Shown: positions 20,979 to 32,742 of the stretch, piece by piece
Layout: the number at the start of each line of letters is the position of its first letter
Numbering within the stretch: position 1 is the first letter of the stretch
From: Cognatishimia activa
GTDB lineage: Bacteria; Pseudomonadota; Alphaproteobacteria; Rhodobacterales; Rhodobacteraceae
NCBI RefSeq assembly: GCF_001458335.1
Contig: NZ_CYTO01000001.1
Span: 1-35,995 of the forward strand
Length of the DNA stretch: 35,995 bases
Direction: 5' to 3'
Made by a program: the position numbers and the translations under genes
Notes under the pieces: model-generated
Database searches by the model: none
Told to the model about the DNA's origin: nothing
Seen by the model: the letters and a program-made list of their open reading frames with translations, nothing else

Positions 20979-23900
20979 ATGGCTCAAACTTTTCTTGGCC
21001 AGAAACGCTTGCGCAAGTATTTCGGCAAAATCCGCGAAGTGCTGGAGATGCCGAATCTGATCGAGGTTCAAAAATCCTCTTACGATCTTTTCCTTCGCTC
21101 CGGCGATTCCGATCTGCCGCTGGACGGCGAAGGTATCAAAGGTGTGTTCCAGTCGGTTTTCCCGATTAAGGACTTTAACGAAAACTCCATTCTGGAATTC
21201 GTCAACTACGAGCTTGAAAAGCCGAAGTATGACGTTGAAGAATGTATGCAACGCGACATGACTTACAGCGCACCGCTGAAGGTTACTCTGCGTTTGATCG
21301 TGTTTGATATCGATGAAGATACAGGCGCGAAATCTGTCAAAGACATCAAAGAACAAGACGTCTTCATGGGCGATATGCCTCTGATGACTCCAAACGGCAC
21401 ATTCGTTGTAAATGGCACCGAGCGTGTGATCGTTTCCCAGATGCACCGCTCTCCTGGCGTGTTCTTTGATCACGACAAAGGCAAAACACACTCGTCTGGT
21501 AAACTGCTGTTTGCTTGCCGCATTATCCCATATCGCGGCTCTTGGCTGGACTTCGAGTTTGACGCCAAAGACATCGTGTTTGCGCGTATCGACCGTCGTC
21601 GTAAACTGCCTGTGACCACCCTGCTTTATGCACTGGGTCTGGACCAGGAAGGCATCTGTGACGCCTATTACAACACCGTAGACTTCAAGCTGGATAAGAA
21701 CAAAGGTTGGGTCACCAAGTTCTTCCCAGAGCGTGTGCGCGGCACACGTCCAGCATATGACTTGGTTGATGCAGCGTCTGGCGAAGTGATCGCGGAAGCG
21801 GGCAAAAAAGTTACCCCTCGTGCGGTTAAGAAACTGATCGACGCAGGCGAAGTCACTGAACTTCTGCTGCCTTACGATCAAATTTCCGGCAAGTTCGTTG
21901 CGAAAGACATCATCAACGAAGAAACCGGCGCGATCTATGTCGAAGCAGGCGACGAGCTGACCTTTGAATATGACAAAGACGGCGACATCATCGGCGGCAC
22001 AGTCAAAGAACTGTTGGATGCGGGCATCACCGACATTCCAGTTCTGGACATCGACAACGTCAATGTTGGTCCATACATCCGCAACACACTGGCACAAGAT
22101 AAGAACATGAACCGCGAAACCGCGCTCATGGACATCTACCGTGTGATGCGTCCGGGTGAGCCACCGACCGTTGAAGCGGCGTCTGCACTGTTTGACACTC
22201 TGTTCTTTGATTCCGAGCGTTATGATCTCTCCGCTGTTGGCCGCGTGAAGATGAACATGCGTCTGGCTTTGGATGCGGAAGACACTCAGCGTACCCTACG
22301 CAAAGAAGACATCGTATCCTGCATCAAAGCGCTGGTTGAACTGCGCGATGGTAAAGGCGACGTGGACGATATCGACCACCTCGGCAACCGTCGTGTGCGT
22401 TCCGTTGGCGAGCTGATGGAAAACCAATACCGTGTGGGTCTGCTGCGCATGGAGCGCGCGATCAAAGAGCGTATGTCTTCTGTCGAAATCGACACAGTCA
22501 TGCCTCAGGATCTGATCAACGCGAAACCAGCAGCGGCGGCTGTTCGTGAATTCTTCGGCTCTTCGCAGCTGTCGCAGTTCATGGACCAAACCAACCCGCT
22601 GTCCGAAGTGACACACAAGCGTCGCTTGTCTGCGCTTGGCCCAGGCGGTTTGACCCGCGAACGTGCTGGCTTTGAGGTGCGCGACGTGCACCCAACCCAC
22701 TACGGTCGTATGTGTCCGATTGAAACGCCGGAAGGTCCAAACATTGGTCTGATCAACTCTTTGGCGACATTTGCACGCGTCAATAAATACGGCTTCATCG
22801 AAACACCTTATCGTAAGGTTGTTGACGGTCAGGTCACCGACGAAGTGCACTATATGTCCGCGACTGAAGAGATGCGCCACACAGTCGCTCAGGCGAACGC
22901 GCAGCTTGATGCTGAGGGCAAATTCCAGAATGAGATGGTGAACACCCGTCAAGCGGGCGACTACACCATGGCGTCTGTGGGTTCTGTTGACCTGATCGAC
23001 GTTTCTCCGAAACAGTTGGTCTCTGTTGCGGCATCTTTGATCCCGTTCCTTGAAAACGACGACGCGAACCGCGCCCTGATGGGGTCGAACATGATGCGTC
23101 AGGCGGTTCCTCTGCTGCGTGCAGAAGCGCCGTTGGTCGGGACTGGTATCGAAGGCAAAGTTGCGATCGACTCCGGTGCGGCGATCCAGGCGAAACGCGC
23201 GGGTATCATCGACCAAGTTGATGCGCAGCGTATCGTTATTCGTGCAACCGAAGACCTCGAGCTGGGCGACGCGGGCGGTGACATCTATCGTCTGCGCAAG
23301 TTCCAGCGTTCCAACCAAAACACCTGCATCAACCAGCGTCCGCTGGTGAAAGTAGGCGACACGGTTGGCAAAGGTGAAGTCATTGCTGACGGCCCATCCA
23401 CTGATCTGGGTGAACTGTCCTTGGGTAAAAACGTGGTTGTCGCGTTTATGCCTTGGAATGGCTACAACTACGAGGACTCCATCCTGATCTCCGAGCGTAT
23501 CGCGCGCGACGACGTCTTCACTTCGGTTCACATCGAAGAGTTTGAAGTTGCTGCTCGTGACACGAAGCTTGGGCCAGAAGAAATCACTCGCGACATTCCA
23601 AACGTCGGTGAAGAAGCGCTGCGCAACCTCGACGAGGCAGGCATCGTTTACATCGGTGCGGATGTAGAACCGGGTGACATTCTGGTCGGTAAGATCACAC
23701 CGAAGGGCGAAAGCCCAATGACGCCAGAAGAAAAACTTCTGCGCGCTATCTTCGGTGAGAAAGCATCCGACGTACGCGACACATCTTTGCGTGAGAAGCC
23801 AGGTGACTTCGGTACCGTTGTGGAAGTTCGCGTCTTTAACCGCCATGGTGTGGAAAAAGACGAGCGTGCGCTTCAGATCGAACGCGAAGAAGTGGAAGCA

Positions 23901-25115
23901 CTGGCGCGTGACCGTGACGACGAGCTGGCGATCTTGGATCGTAACATCTATGCCCGTCTGCGCGATCTGATCATCGGCAAAGTCGCTGTGAAAGGCCCGA
24001 AAGGCGTCAAAGCGAACTCCGAGATCACTGAAGACCTGCTGTCCATGCTGACCCGCGGTCAGTGGTGGCAGTTGGCTCTGAAGGACGAGCAAGACGCACA
24101 GATCGTTGAAGCCCTGCACGAACAGTATGAAGCACAGAAACGTGCTCTGGACGCGCGCTTTGAAGACAAGGTCGAAAAAGTCCGCCGTGGCGATGATCTG
24201 CCACCGGGTGTGATGAAGATGGTCAAAGTCTTTATCGCCGTGAAGCGTAAGCTTCAGCCGGGCGATAAGATGGCGGGTCGTCACGGGAACAAAGGTGTTA
24301 TTTCCAAGGTTGTACCGATGGAAGACATGCCGTTCCTTGAAGATGGTACACCGGTTGACTTCTGTCTGAACCCACTGGGCGTTCCGTCCCGGATGAACGT
24401 TGGTCAGATCCTTGAAACTCACATGGGCTGGGCAGCCCGTGGTCTGGGTATCAAGATTGACGACGCTCTGGGTGACTACCGTCGCACTGGCGATCTGACA
24501 CCGGTTCGCGAAGCAATGGCCTTGGCCTATGGCGAAGATGTCTATGACGAAGGCATCGCCGGCATGGATGAAGGTCAGCTGATCGAAGCGGCAGGCAACG
24601 TGACCCGTGGTGTTCCAATCGCGACACCAGTCTTTGACGGTGCGAAAGAGGGCGACGTGAACGACGCTCTGGTCCGCGCTGGCTTTGACCAATCTGGTCA
24701 GTCCATCCTGTTTGACGGTCGTACCGGTGAACAGTTTGCACGTCCTGTGACAGTGGGTGTGAAATACCTGCTGAAACTGCACCACCTTGTGGATGACAAA
24801 ATCCACGCGCGTTCCACTGGTCCATACTCGCTGGTTACTCAGCAGCCATTGGGCGGTAAAGCGCAGTTTGGTGGTCAGCGTTTCGGAGAAATGGAGGTCT
24901 GGGCTCTGGAAGCTTACGGCGCTGCATACACCCTGCAGGAAATGCTTACTGTTAAGTCGGATGACGTTGCAGGCCGGACCAAGGTCTATGAAAGCATCGT
25001 TAAGGGCGAAGACAACTTCGAAGCGGGCATCCCAGAGAGCTTTAACGTTCTCGTGAAAGAAGTCCGTGGTCTTGGCCTGAATATGGAACTCCTGGATGCG
25101 GAGGTTGAGGAATAA
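20979..25115 (+). CDS. rpoB: DNA-directed RNA polymerase subunit beta
   Basis: The 1378-residue catalytic subunit of RNA polymerase begins [18 protein letters not shown]. The rifampicin cluster ([30 protein letters not shown]) keeps the drug-sensitive residues S, D, H and S at the usual positions; T for N in DQTN is a common alphaproteobacterial difference. Other landmarks are [44 protein letters not shown], and the C-terminal [51 protein letters not shown] split across several conserved blocks. ATG 20979 is preferred over GTG 20967 because the family starts MAQTF. It lies 53 bases before rpoC. Confidence 0.98.
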   Translation: MAQTFLGQKRLRKYFGKIREVLEMPNLIEVQKSSYDLFLRSGDSDLPLDGEGIKGVFQSVFPIKDFNENSILEFVNYELEKPKYDVEECMQRDMTYSAPLKVTLRLIVFDIDEDTGAKSVKDIKEQDVFMGDMPLMTPNGTFVVNGTERVIVSQMHRSPGVFFDHDKGKTHSSGKLLFACRIIPYRGSWLDFEFDAKDIVFARIDRRRKLPVTTLLYALGLDQEGICDAYYNTVDFKLDKNKGWVTKFFPERVRGTRPAYDLVDAASGEVIAEAGKKVTPRAVKKLIDAGEVTELLLPYDQISGKFVAKDIINEETGAIYVEAGDELTFEYDKDGDIIGGTVKELLDAGITDIPVLDIDNVNVGPYIRNTLAQDKNMNRETALMDIYRVMRPGEPPTVEAASALFDTLFFDSERYDLSAVGRVKMNMRLALDAEDTQRTLRKEDIVSCIKALVELRDGKGDVDDIDHLGNRRVRSVGELMENQYRVGLLRMERAIKERMSSVEIDTVMPQDLINAKPAAAAVREFFGSSQLSQFMDQTNPLSEVTHKRRLSALGPGGLTRERAGFEVRDVHPTHYGRMCPIETPEGPNIGLINSLATFARVNKYGFIETPYRKVVDGQVTDEVHYMSATEEMRHTVAQANAQLDAEGKFQNEMVNTRQAGDYTMASVGSVDLIDVSPKQLVSVAASLIPFLENDDANRALMGSNMMRQAVPLLRAEAPLVGTGIEGKVAIDSGAAIQAKRAGIIDQVDAQRIVIRATEDLELGDAGGDIYRLRKFQRSNQNTCINQRPLVKVGDTVGKGEVIADGPSTDLGELSLGKNVVVAFMPWNGYNYEDSILISERIARDDVFTSVHIEEFEVAARDTKLGPEEITRDIPNVGEEALRNLDEAGIVYIGADVEPGDILVGKITPKGESPMTPEEKLLRAIFGEKASDVRDTSLREKPGDFGTVVEVRVFNRHGVEKDERALQIEREEVEALARDRDDELAILDRNIYARLRDLIIGKVAVKGPKGVKANSEITEDLLSMLTRGQWWQLALKDEQDAQIVEALHEQYEAQKRALDARFEDKVEKVRRGDDLPPGVMKMVKVFIAVKRKLQPGDKMAGRHGNKGVISKVVPMEDMPFLEDGTPVDFCLNPLGVPSRMNVGQILETHMGWAARGLGIKIDDALGDYRRTGDLTPVREAMALAYGEDVYDEGIAGMDEGQLIEAAGNVTRGVPIATPVFDGAKEGDVNDALVRAGFDQSGQSILFDGRTGEQFARPVTVGVKYLLKLHHLVDDKIHARSTGPYSLVTQQPLGGKAQFGGQRFGEMEVWALEAYGAAYTLQEMLTVKSDDVAGRTKVYESIVKGEDNFEAGIPESFNVLVKEVRGLGLNMELLDAEVEE

Positions 25116-25168
25116 GGGCCTCGGCCCTTCTTCCCTTCCACCCTTCCGCACTAATTTGAGGTATCAAA

Positions 25169-28100
25169 ATGAACCAGGAAATCACCAATAATCCATTCAA
25201 CCCTCTGACACCGCCAAAGGTCTTTGACGAAATCAAAGTCTCCTTGGCGTCCCCAGAGCGGATCCTGTCTTGGTCTTACGGCGAAATCAAAAAGCCAGAG
25301 ACCATCAACTACCGTACGTTCAAACCAGAGCGTGACGGCCTGTTCTGCGCGCGTATTTTTGGCCCAATCAAAGACTACGAATGTCTCTGCGGCAAGTATA
25401 AGCGCATGAAATACCGCGGCGTTGTCTGCGAAAAATGTGGTGTTGAAGTTACGCTTCAAAAAGTACGTCGCGAGCGTATGGGTCACATCGAGCTGGCCGC
25501 ACCAGTTGCACACATCTGGTTTCTGAAATCGCTGCCATCCCGCATCGGCCTGATGCTGGACATGACATTGCGTGATCTGGAACGTGTTCTGTACTTTGAA
25601 AACTACGTTGTCATCGAGCCGGGTCTGACCGACCTGCAATACGGCCAGATGCTGACCGAAGAAGAGTACATGGATGCCCAAGACGCATACGGCATGGACG
25701 CTTTCACCGCCAACATCGGTGCGGAAGCGATCCGTGACATGCTGTCCATGATCGATCTGGAAGCCGAAGCCGAGCACCTGCGTGCGGAACTGGCCGAAGC
25801 AACCGGCGAGCTGAAGCCAAAGAAGATCATCAAACGTCTGAAAGTTGTGGAATCCTTCCTGGAATCCGGCAACCGCCCAGAGTGGATGGTTATGACCGTG
25901 ATCCCAGTGATCCCACCAGAACTGCGCCCACTGGTGCCTCTGGATGGTGGTCGTTTCGCGACATCTGACCTGAACGATCTGTATCGTCGTGTGATCAACC
26001 GGAACAACCGTCTGAAGCGTCTGATCGAACTGCGCGCACCTGACATCATCGTCCGCAACGAAAAGCGGATGCTGCAGGAGTCTGTGGACGCGCTGTTTGA
26101 CAACGGCCGCCGTGGCCGCGTGATCACCGGTGCGAACAAACGTCCTCTGAAATCCCTTTCCGATATGCTGAAAGGTAAGCAGGGTCGTTTCCGTCAGAAC
26201 CTTTTGGGTAAACGCGTCGACTTCTCTGGTCGTTCCGTGATTGTGACCGGTCCTGAACTGAAACTGCATCAGTGTGGTCTTCCCAAGAAGATGGCGCTCG
26301 AGCTGTTCAAGCCGTTCATCTACAGCCGTCTTGAAGCCAAAGGCCTGTCTTCCACTGTGAAGCAAGCCAAGAAACTGGTGGAAAAAGAACGTCCAGAAGT
26401 TTGGGATATCCTCGATGAGGTGATCCGCGAACACCCAGTCATGCTGAACCGTGCGCCTACATTGCACCGTCTCGGCATTCAGGCGTTCGAACCGACCTTG
26501 ATCGAAGGTAAAGCGATCCAGCTGCACCCGCTTGTCTGTTCTGCGTTTAACGCGGACTTCGACGGTGACCAGATGGCGGTTCACGTACCTCTGAGCCTTG
26601 AAGCTCAGCTGGAAGCCCGTGTTCTGATGATGTCCACCAACAACGTTCTGTCGCCTGCAAACGGCGCGCCGATCATCGTTCCTTCTCAGGATATGATCTT
26701 GGGTCTCTACTATGTGACCATCGCGCGTGACGGCATGAAGGGTGAAGGCATGGTCTTCTCTTCCGTGGAAGAGGTAGAACACGCTTTGGACTCTGGTGAA
26801 GTGCATCTGCACGCGAAGATCCAAGCCCGCATCCCTCAGATCGACGAGAACGGTCTGGAGGTCATGAAGCGCTACGAGACCACCCCTGGTCGCGTGAAGC
26901 TGGGTGCATTGCTGCCTCAGAACAACAAGGCGCCATTTGACCTGGTGAACGACCTTCTGCGTAAGAAAGACGTTCAGAAAGTCATCGACACTGTCTACCG
27001 TTACTGTGGTCAGAAAGAGTCCGTGATCTTCTGTGACCAGATCATGTCTATGGGCTTCAAAGAAGCGTTCAAGGCGGGCATCTCGTTTGGTAAGGACGAC
27101 ATGGTTATCCCTGATGGCAAATGGACCATCGTGGATGACACCCGTGATCAGGTGAAAGACTTCGAACAACAGTACATGGACGGCCTGATCACTCAGGGCG
27201 AAAAGTACAACAAAGTTGTCGATGCTTGGTCCAAATGTAACGACAAAGTCACCGACGCAATGATGGGCACCATCTCTGCAGCGAAGACTGACGAGGATGG
27301 CTCTGAAGCAGAACCAAACTCTGTTTACATGATGGCTCACTCTGGTGCGCGTGGCTCGGTTACTCAGATGAAACAGCTGGGCGGGATGCGTGGTTTGATG
27401 GCGAAGCCGAATGGCGACATCATCGAGACGCCGATCATCTCGAACTTTAAAGAAGGTCTGACCGTTCTTGAGTACTTCAACTCCACCCACGGTGCCCGTA
27501 AGGGTCTGTCGGATACGGCGTTGAAAACAGCGAACTCTGGTTACCTGACCCGTCGTCTGGTGGACGTTGCACAAGACTGCATCGTGCGTATGCACGACTG
27601 TGGCACCGAAAATGCGATCACTGCGGAAGCAGCGGTTAATGACGGTGAAGTTGTGGCAACTCTGGCAGAACGCGTTCTGGGCCGTGTGTCTGCAGAAGAC
27701 ATCATGCGTCCGGGCACTGATGAGGTTCTGGTCGCCAAAGGTCAGCTGATCGACGAACTTATGTCTGACTCCATCGATGAAGCGGGCGTTGCCTCAGCAC
27801 GCATCCGTTCGCCGCTGACTTGTGAAGCGGAAGAGGGCGTCTGTGCGATGTGTTACGGTCGTGACCTTGCACGCGGTACATTGGTGAACACTGGCGAAGC
27901 CGTGGGCATCATCGCGGCGCAGTCCATCGGTGAACCTGGTACACAGCTGACAATGCGTACATTCCACATTGGTGGTGTTGCGCAAGGTGGTCAGCAGTCC
28001 TTCCAGGAAGCCAGCCAAGAGGGCACCATCCGCTTCGAAGGCACAAACGTGCTGGAGAACGCGCAGGGTGAAATCCTGGTTATGGGCCGCAACATGAAGC

Positions 28101-29416
28101 TCGAGATCATCGACGGCAATGGCGACTCCCGTGTGACTCACAAACTGGGTTACGGTTCCAAACTGTTTGTTAAAGATGGCCAGACCATTGGCCGTGGCGA
28201 CAAGCTGTTTGAATGGGATCCGTTCACTCTGCCAATCATCGCCGAAAAAGCGGGTAAGACCAAATACGTGGACCTCGTGTCCGGTATTGCTGTCCGTGAC
28301 GTCACCGATGATGCAACTGGTATGACCCAGAAAATCGTGACCGACTGGCGTTCCGCGCCAAAAGGCAACGAGCTGAAGCCAGAAATTATTCTGGTGGATG
28401 CAGATGGTGAGCCAGTACGCAACGATGCGGGCAACCCAGTGCATTACCCAATGTCTGTTGACGCGATCCTGTCCGCAGAAGACGGTCAAGAAGTTCAAGC
28501 TGGTGACGTCATCGCGCGTATCCCTCGGGAAGGCACGAAAACAAAAGACATCACCGGTGGTCTTCCACGGGTTGCGGAACTGTTCGAAGCACGTCGTCCA
28601 AAAGACCACGCGATCATCGCCGAAATCGATGGTTACGTGCGCTTTGGCCGCGACTACAAGAACAAGCGTCGTATCTCGATCGAGCCAGCGGATGAGTCCA
28701 TGGAGCCAGTGGAATACATGGTGCCAAAGGGCAAACACATCCCAGTTGGCGAAGGTGACTTCATCCAGAAGGGTGAATACATCATGGACGGCAACCCAGC
28801 GCCACACGACATCCTATCTATCATGGGTGTAGAGGCTCTGGCGGACTACATGATCGACGAAGTGCAAGAAGTTTACCGCCTGCAAGGTGTTAAAATTAAC
28901 GACAAGCACATCGAAGTCATCGTACGTCAGATGCTGCAGAAATGGGAGATCCAGGACTCTGGTGAAACCACACTGCTGAAGGGCGAACATGTCGACAAGC
29001 AAGAGTTCGACGCTGCAAACGAGAAAGCAATTTCCCGTGGCAAGCGTCCAGCGAAAGGCGAGCCGATCCTGCTGGGTATCACCAAAGCGTCCCTGCAGAC
29101 CCGTTCCTTCATCTCTGCGGCGTCCTTCCAGGAAACCACACGCGTTCTGACCGAGGCATCTGTCCAAGGTAAGAAAGACAAGCTGGTTGGTCTGAAAGAA
29201 AACGTCATCGTGGGTCGTCTGATCCCAGCCGGTACTGGCGGTGCAACACAGGCGGTTCGCCAAGTTGCGCAGTCTCGTGACAATGTGGTGATTGAAGCCC
29301 GTCGCGAAGAAGCAGAAGCAGCGGCAGCCCTGGCGGCGCCATCTGCGGATGAGTTCTCTGCTGCGGACGTGTTTGAGGACGCGCCAATCGAGACACCAGA
29401 GAGCCGCGACGAGTAA
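25169..29416 (+). CDS. rpoC: DNA-directed RNA polymerase subunit beta'
   Basis: The 1415-residue subunit carries the active-site Mg ligands in [12 protein letters not shown] (D463, D465, D467). The N-terminal zinc site begins with C72 and C74 and continues with two cysteines in [10 protein letters not shown]; the second zinc site is in [17 protein letters not shown]. Clamp, bridge-helix and trigger-loop blocks are present ([58 protein letters not shown]). Starts at ATG 25169 after TTGAGG. The 3' end encodes an Ala/Glu-rich tail ([17 protein letters not shown]). A strong terminator closes the transcript. Confidence 0.98.
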   Translation: MNQEITNNPFNPLTPPKVFDEIKVSLASPERILSWSYGEIKKPETINYRTFKPERDGLFCARIFGPIKDYECLCGKYKRMKYRGVVCEKCGVEVTLQKVRRERMGHIELAAPVAHIWFLKSLPSRIGLMLDMTLRDLERVLYFENYVVIEPGLTDLQYGQMLTEEEYMDAQDAYGMDAFTANIGAEAIRDMLSMIDLEAEAEHLRAELAEATGELKPKKIIKRLKVVESFLESGNRPEWMVMTVIPVIPPELRPLVPLDGGRFATSDLNDLYRRVINRNNRLKRLIELRAPDIIVRNEKRMLQESVDALFDNGRRGRVITGANKRPLKSLSDMLKGKQGRFRQNLLGKRVDFSGRSVIVTGPELKLHQCGLPKKMALELFKPFIYSRLEAKGLSSTVKQAKKLVEKERPEVWDILDEVIREHPVMLNRAPTLHRLGIQAFEPTLIEGKAIQLHPLVCSAFNADFDGDQMAVHVPLSLEAQLEARVLMMSTNNVLSPANGAPIIVPSQDMILGLYYVTIARDGMKGEGMVFSSVEEVEHALDSGEVHLHAKIQARIPQIDENGLEVMKRYETTPGRVKLGALLPQNNKAPFDLVNDLLRKKDVQKVIDTVYRYCGQKESVIFCDQIMSMGFKEAFKAGISFGKDDMVIPDGKWTIVDDTRDQVKDFEQQYMDGLITQGEKYNKVVDAWSKCNDKVTDAMMGTISAAKTDEDGSEAEPNSVYMMAHSGARGSVTQMKQLGGMRGLMAKPNGDIIETPIISNFKEGLTVLEYFNSTHGARKGLSDTALKTANSGYLTRRLVDVAQDCIVRMHDCGTENAITAEAAVNDGEVVATLAERVLGRVSAEDIMRPGTDEVLVAKGQLIDELMSDSIDEAGVASARIRSPLTCEAEEGVCAMCYGRDLARGTLVNTGEAVGIIAAQSIGEPGTQLTMRTFHIGGVAQGGQQSFQEASQEGTIRFEGTNVLENAQGEILVMGRNMKLEIIDGNGDSRVTHKLGYGSKLFVKDGQTIGRGDKLFEWDPFTLPIIAEKAGKTKYVDLVSGIAVRDVTDDATGMTQKIVTDWRSAPKGNELKPEIILVDADGEPVRNDAGNPVHYPMSVDAILSAEDGQEVQAGDVIARIPREGTKTKDITGGLPRVAELFEARRPKDHAIIAEIDGYVRFGRDYKNKRRISIEPADESMEPVEYMVPKGKHIPVGEGDFIQKGEYIMDGNPAPHDILSIMGVEALADYMIDEVQEVYRLQGVKINDKHIEVIVRQMLQKWEIQDSGETTLLKGEHVDKQEFDAANEKAISRGKRPAKGEPILLGITKASLQTRSFISAASFQETTRVLTEASVQGKKDKLVGLKENVIVGRLIPAGTGGATQAVRQVAQSRDNVVIEARREEAEAAAALAAPSADEFSAADVFEDAPIETPESRDE

Positions 29417-29438
29417 TCGTTTCGACCACAAAGACTTG

Positions 29439-29468
29439 AAAACCCCGGCCATCGCGCCGGGGTTTTTA
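29439..29468 (+). terminator. Rho-independent terminator after rpoC
   Basis: AAAACCCCGGC (29439-29449) pairs with GCCGGGGTTTT (29456-29466): eleven perfect pairs with a six-base loop and a T run. Confidence 0.93.
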
Positions 29469-29571
29469 TTTGGATTAGTGACAATGATGTTGGCCATCAC
29501 ATTTTGTCACTTGCGTCATGGGTTTGCGCGATTAGGGTGGATCAGTCTCGGTCCCACAATGGTCGGTTCCC

Positions 29572-30468
29572 ATGCCAGTTCTAAATGACAATCTGCGCGG
29601 CGCGCTCTTCATGATGGGCGCGATGTTTGCCTTTACGGTGAATGACACGATCATCAAATGGGTGGGCGTGAATATGTCCCTGCCGCAGCTTCTGGCGATC
29701 CGTGGGACGATCACCACGTTGATTTTGTTTGTGGCCGCCATGTCGGTCGGTGCGTTCAGGCAGCCTATTGAAAGACGAGATGCCTGGCTGATTAGCGCGC
29801 GCGCGGCGTGTGAAGTCGCAGCGGCCTATTTCTTTTTGACGGCGCTACTGCGGATGGACTTGGCAATTGCGACAGCGATCCTGCTGGTCTTGCCCCTGTC
29901 CGTCGCGCTTTGTGCTGCATTGTTTTTTAAAGAGCCCTTGGGCTGGCGACGCATGCTTGCCATTTTGATCGGTTTCTGCGGTATGCTGCTGATTGTAAAG
30001 CCGGGCCCAAACGGGATCACCGTTGAGGCGTGGCTCGCACTTGCTGCCGTTGCGTGTGTCACGGCGCGCGATCTGATCGCGCGGCGCATCACGAAGAAGA
30101 CTCATTCCCTCGCTCCTGCATTGGCCGGAGCGTTTGGTGTCGGCTTATCGGGCTACGTGGCTATGGCTGGCCAGGACTGGGTGCCAGTGTCATTGCCCGA
30201 CATGATTGCTTTGACGGGATCAGCTGTGATGGTCGGGATCGCTTATGCCTGTTCCGTTGGTGCGATGCGGGTCGGCGAAGTCGCTTTCGTCGTTCCGTTT
30301 CGCTACACCAGTTTGGTCTGGGCGCTGGTGCTTGGCTATGTGGTTTTCGGAGAATGGCCTGATTGGCTCTCCTTGCTGGGCGCTGGTATTTTGGTCGCCA
30401 CCGGTCTCTTCACGATTTACCGCGAAACCCAGACGCGAAAAGCTCAACCAAAAGCCGCGCGTACCTGA
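29572..30468 (+). CDS. DMT-superfamily (EamA) transporter
   Basis: The 298-residue protein has about ten transmembrane helices in two EamA repeats (residues about 8-142 and 150-288). The N-terminal NDTIIKWVG-like entry and KEPLGWRRMLAILIGFCGMLLIVKPG at the end of repeat 1, and FGEWPDWLSLLGAGILVATGLFTIYRE at the end of repeat 2, are typical. Such proteins export or import amino acids, nucleobases or other metabolites; the substrate is not predictable. No clear ribosome site precedes ATG 29572. It ends tail-to-tail with the next minus-strand gene, overlapping it by 25 bases, with no room for a terminator. Confidence 0.85.
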   Translation: MPVLNDNLRGALFMMGAMFAFTVNDTIIKWVGVNMSLPQLLAIRGTITTLILFVAAMSVGAFRQPIERRDAWLISARAACEVAAAYFFLTALLRMDLAIATAILLVLPLSVALCAALFFKEPLGWRRMLAILIGFCGMLLIVKPGPNGITVEAWLALAAVACVTARDLIARRITKKTHSLAPALAGAFGVGLSGYVAMAGQDWVPVSLPDMIALTGSAVMVGIAYACSVGAMRVGEVAFVVPFRYTSLVWALVLGYVVFGEWPDWLSLLGAGILVATGLFTIYRETQTRKAQPKAART

Positions 30469-31265
30469 TCACTATCGATGGCGAAACGGAGCTTGAAATG
30501 CGCTTCGCCTTCTTTGTCGAGAGGCTGAAGGTTCACCCGCTTCACATTGGCTTTTTGCCGAGAGTCGTTGAAGTCATTATGCCCGCGAATGAACATGTCT
30601 TCATCAGTATAGGTTACAGTGGGCATAACCTGGTTAATCTTATTGTGCCCGTAGTTCATGATTGTTTGATCCACAAAAGGAGCCACCGCCATGCCAAGGG
30701 CTACTCCATAATAAGGCATGAAAGACGGGGCCGATAGCATGCCATGTGTTGTGGGCCGCGCAGAAAATCCTCGGTTGAAATCGATGCCAACCGAGGCTGA
30801 TTTGGCCAAAAGGCCACTGCAGTCATCCGCAGCTGCTCGGAACCGTTCGATAAAGTTCACCGCCACCGCGTCATCGTCATCATGGCGAAATTGCAGGCTG
30901 GGCAATTCTGAGTTTTCACGCAGATGTCGATTTATGACCTTCTTCATCACAGGCCGATGTTTTGCAGGATCCTCCGCGACTATTTTTGCCTGAGGCATAT
31001 CAGTGATCATTGCTTCGAGCTGCTCGCGGTATCGGGCCGGAAGACAGGTGCCAACAACAATCAGAAATTCAAAATTTTGATCCGTCTGCGCCTTGAGGCC
31101 GGGCAGGGCGATGGTCTCAAAAGTCCGCATGCGGTCATCCATACGCTCGGGCGCATAAAGATAAGCGCGGCGCTCTTCTATAGAATCATGTTCCACCTGA
31201 AACCCTCCCAAAGCCGGGTAGGAAAAGCGGCAAAGGCCGATGACCTGCATGTCTTGGGAGTTCAT
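30444..31265 (-). CDS. Putative rhamnosyltransferase (DUF3118/Rhamno_transf-like glycosyltransferase)
   Basis: The 273-residue protein starts MNSQDMQVIGLCRFSYPALGGFQ, then RAYLYAPERMDDRMRTFETIALPGLKAQTDQNFEFLIVVG, and has an acidic DDDD cluster in RHDDDDAVAVNFIERF. This layout matches a family of putative rhamnosyltransferases common in Rhodobacteraceae, predicted to build surface polysaccharide. The nucleotide-sugar and acceptor are unknown. ATG 31265 is preferred because the conserved region begins at once; an in-frame GTG at 31286 would add seven residues. Its 3' end overlaps the DMT gene by 25 bases. Confidence 0.7.
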   Translation of the reverse strand: MNSQDMQVIGLCRFSYPALGGFQVEHDSIEERRAYLYAPERMDDRMRTFETIALPGLKAQTDQNFEFLIVVGTCLPARYREQLEAMITDMPQAKIVAEDPAKHRPVMKKVINRHLRENSELPSLQFRHDDDDAVAVNFIERFRAAADDCSGLLAKSASVGIDFNRGFSARPTTHGMLSAPSFMPYYGVALGMAVAPFVDQTIMNYGHNKINQVMPTVTYTDEDMFIRGHNDFNDSRQKANVKRVNLQPLDKEGEAHFKLRFAIDSDQVRAAFG

Positions 31266-31347
31266 ACCAAACGTGCTCTCTCTCACCTAATTCATGGTGT
31301 TTAATTCATGACAGCGGTGTCAAGGGCTGCCAACTGTCTATCGTCCT

Positions 31348-31971
31348 CTAAGCTCTCATTTCTTCTAGCAGCCTTAAGTCGATTGGTTTGTATATTTCAA
31401 GATCGTCTGGGTTGGCCGCTATCCATTCGCGAAACACGATCACGGGTCGTGCTTCACCTTCTCTTATCCAATCGTGTGTCTGTGGATTTATTATACTTTC
31501 AATCAGATCTGAATTTGTAACTGGTGAATAAGAATAGAAACATCCGTATATCCGCTCCGCTCCAATTCCGTCGGCAACAAATTTGGTCGTGAAGTTGTTG
31601 TGCAATTCCCGCCCTACGTCTTCCATCCATTGGATGATGGCATAATAAGCCGCCACATCGTTGGTGCCGCCGATTTTGGCGTAGCTCGCGGTTAGAAAAC
31701 GAAATTCAACCTCATCGCTACATGGCCTCCAGTTCAATTGCGACAGAAAGCTCTTGGCGACGGAATTGAATTCAAATGGATTTAAGTTTGGATTGTCCAG
31801 ATAGGCGAACTCGTCGGCCCAGTATCCTTTGGACATGAGAACACTAACAAGTTCTGCGAAATCTTTGGGTTTTGGCTCTCTAGTGCAAATACCGGTGTTA
31901 TCTCTGAAACGCGCCGCCGCTCTGAGAAGCTGAAATTGATAGCTTGAAAAGTAATCTTTAAATTCATTCAT
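31348..31971 (-). CDS. Hypothetical protein, 207 residues (orphan)
   Basis: I do not recognise a family. The protein is soluble, mixed alpha-helical by look, and aromatic-rich: YFSSYQFQLLRAAARF at the N-terminus, KGYWADEFAYLDNPNLNPFEFN, VAAYYAIIQWMEDVGRELHNNF in the middle, and an Asp/Glu-rich end. It has no signal peptide or membrane segment. The gene is visibly AT-richer than the backbone genes, as is its neighbour at 32019, suggesting shared foreign origin. No Shine-Dalgarno is seen before ATG 31971; translation may be leaderless or the start may differ. Small orphan proteins of this size are sometimes immunity or antitoxin proteins, but nothing here demonstrates that. Confidence 0.6.
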   Translation of the reverse strand: MNEFKDYFSSYQFQLLRAAARFRDNTGICTREPKPKDFAELVSVLMSKGYWADEFAYLDNPNLNPFEFNSVAKSFLSQLNWRPCSDEVEFRFLTASYAKIGGTNDVAAYYAIIQWMEDVGRELHNNFTTKFVADGIGAERIYGCFYSYSPVTNSDLIESIINPQTHDWIREGEARPVIVFREWIAANPDDLEIYKPIDLRLLEEMRA

Positions 31972-32018
31972 GCGTTTATATAAAGGTTAGATTTAACTAT
32001 GTGGACGTCGCTTTCAGC

Positions 32019-32429
32019 CTATTGTTTGATCAATTGCTTGAGCGAGTGTTCTTGTTCAATACCTTTCGGCAATGAAAAGTTTGGACAGAACCCGGGTAAT
32101 TCCAGGCGATATTTAGGCCAGCGACGCAACAGAATATGCCTTTGTGAGATGCAGGCTGTTCCATTCCTATGAAGAAACAACAGCCGGTCATTTGTTCTTA
32201 AGACGATATGGCGATGCCCCAAATCTACTAGCACGAGCCGACTGCTCAAATCGTGTCCGGGAACTTTGATAACGTCTACTACCTTGACTCGCTGAAAGTT
32301 CACCTCAAGAACAAGCCCATTGTACAAGAGGGCCGCGAGTATAAAAGCAATAGCTATTGAGGATCGCCTGAGGAAACGTTCAGATTGAGTTTCGGACGAA
32401 GGCGAAGATGATTTCTGTTCAAACGACAT
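32019..32429 (-). CDS. Hypothetical membrane-anchored protein, 136 residues (orphan)
   Basis: The protein starts MSFEQKSSSPSSETQSERF, then has one transmembrane helix (SIAIAFILAALLYNGLVLEV), and a basic soluble domain of about 90 residues with KVVDVIKVPGHDLSSRLVLVDLGHRHIVLRTNDRLLFLHRNG, which looks beta-rich. The domain is probably periplasmic or exterior by the positive-inside rule, but the basic tail makes that uncertain. No family is recognised. It follows 31348-31971 head-to-tail on the same strand and is similarly AT-rich, so they may form one transcript. ATG 32429 is preferred over TTG 32438; neither has a strong ribosome site. Confidence 0.5.
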   Translation of the reverse strand: MSFEQKSSSPSSETQSERFLRRSSIAIAFILAALLYNGLVLEVNFQRVKVVDVIKVPGHDLSSRLVLVDLGHRHIVLRTNDRLLFLHRNGTACISQRHILLRRWPKYRLELPGFCPNFSLPKGIEQEHSLKQLIKQ

Positions 32430-32652
32430 CGCTAACAACCATTAAAAATATACGTCTTTATTCCGTACGAATATGCCGATTTTGGGAGCCGCTCGTGGCA
32501 AGTATTTGGTTTGCGCTTGGATCGGGGAATTTGCTAGTGCACGACTGGTTGGTGAAGTCCACTTTAGTGCGAAGGATTGTTCGAGATATGTGTCTGACAA
32601 TGAATTGCTCAGACATTGTTCACGTTGGCTCCTCTGCGTTGGCAACCTAATG

Positions 32653-32681
32653 TTGACATGCCCTCCGACTCCCCCTATACG
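32653..32681 (+). promoter_or_regulatory. Sigma-70 promoter of the rpsL-rpsG-fusA-tuf operon
   Basis: TTGACA (32653-32658), a 17-base spacer and TATACG (32676-32681) is the best consensus promoter in the window. Transcription would start near 32688 and give a leader of about 218 bases before rpsL. No other promoter is needed for rpsG and fusA, which follow at short gaps. Confidence 0.75.
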
Positions 32682-32742
32682 CGCGAACCATACGGCTCAG
32701 GGGAGATGTCCCTCACGCCGCAATCAAAATTTCAGTGGCTAA

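Noticed and set aside
22296-25151. 951-codon open frame on the minus strand opposite rpoB
   Set aside because: It is a codon-bias shadow of rpoB, His/Phe/Gln-rich with no domain; the sense gene is certain.
25151-27595. 814-codon open frame on the minus strand opposite rpoC
   Set aside because: The same antisense shadow effect as in rpoB, with atypical composition and no homology visible.
32473-32742. 89-codon + strand frame upstream of rpsL
   Set aside because: Runs through the rpsL promoter and lacks a ribosome site or recognisable features.
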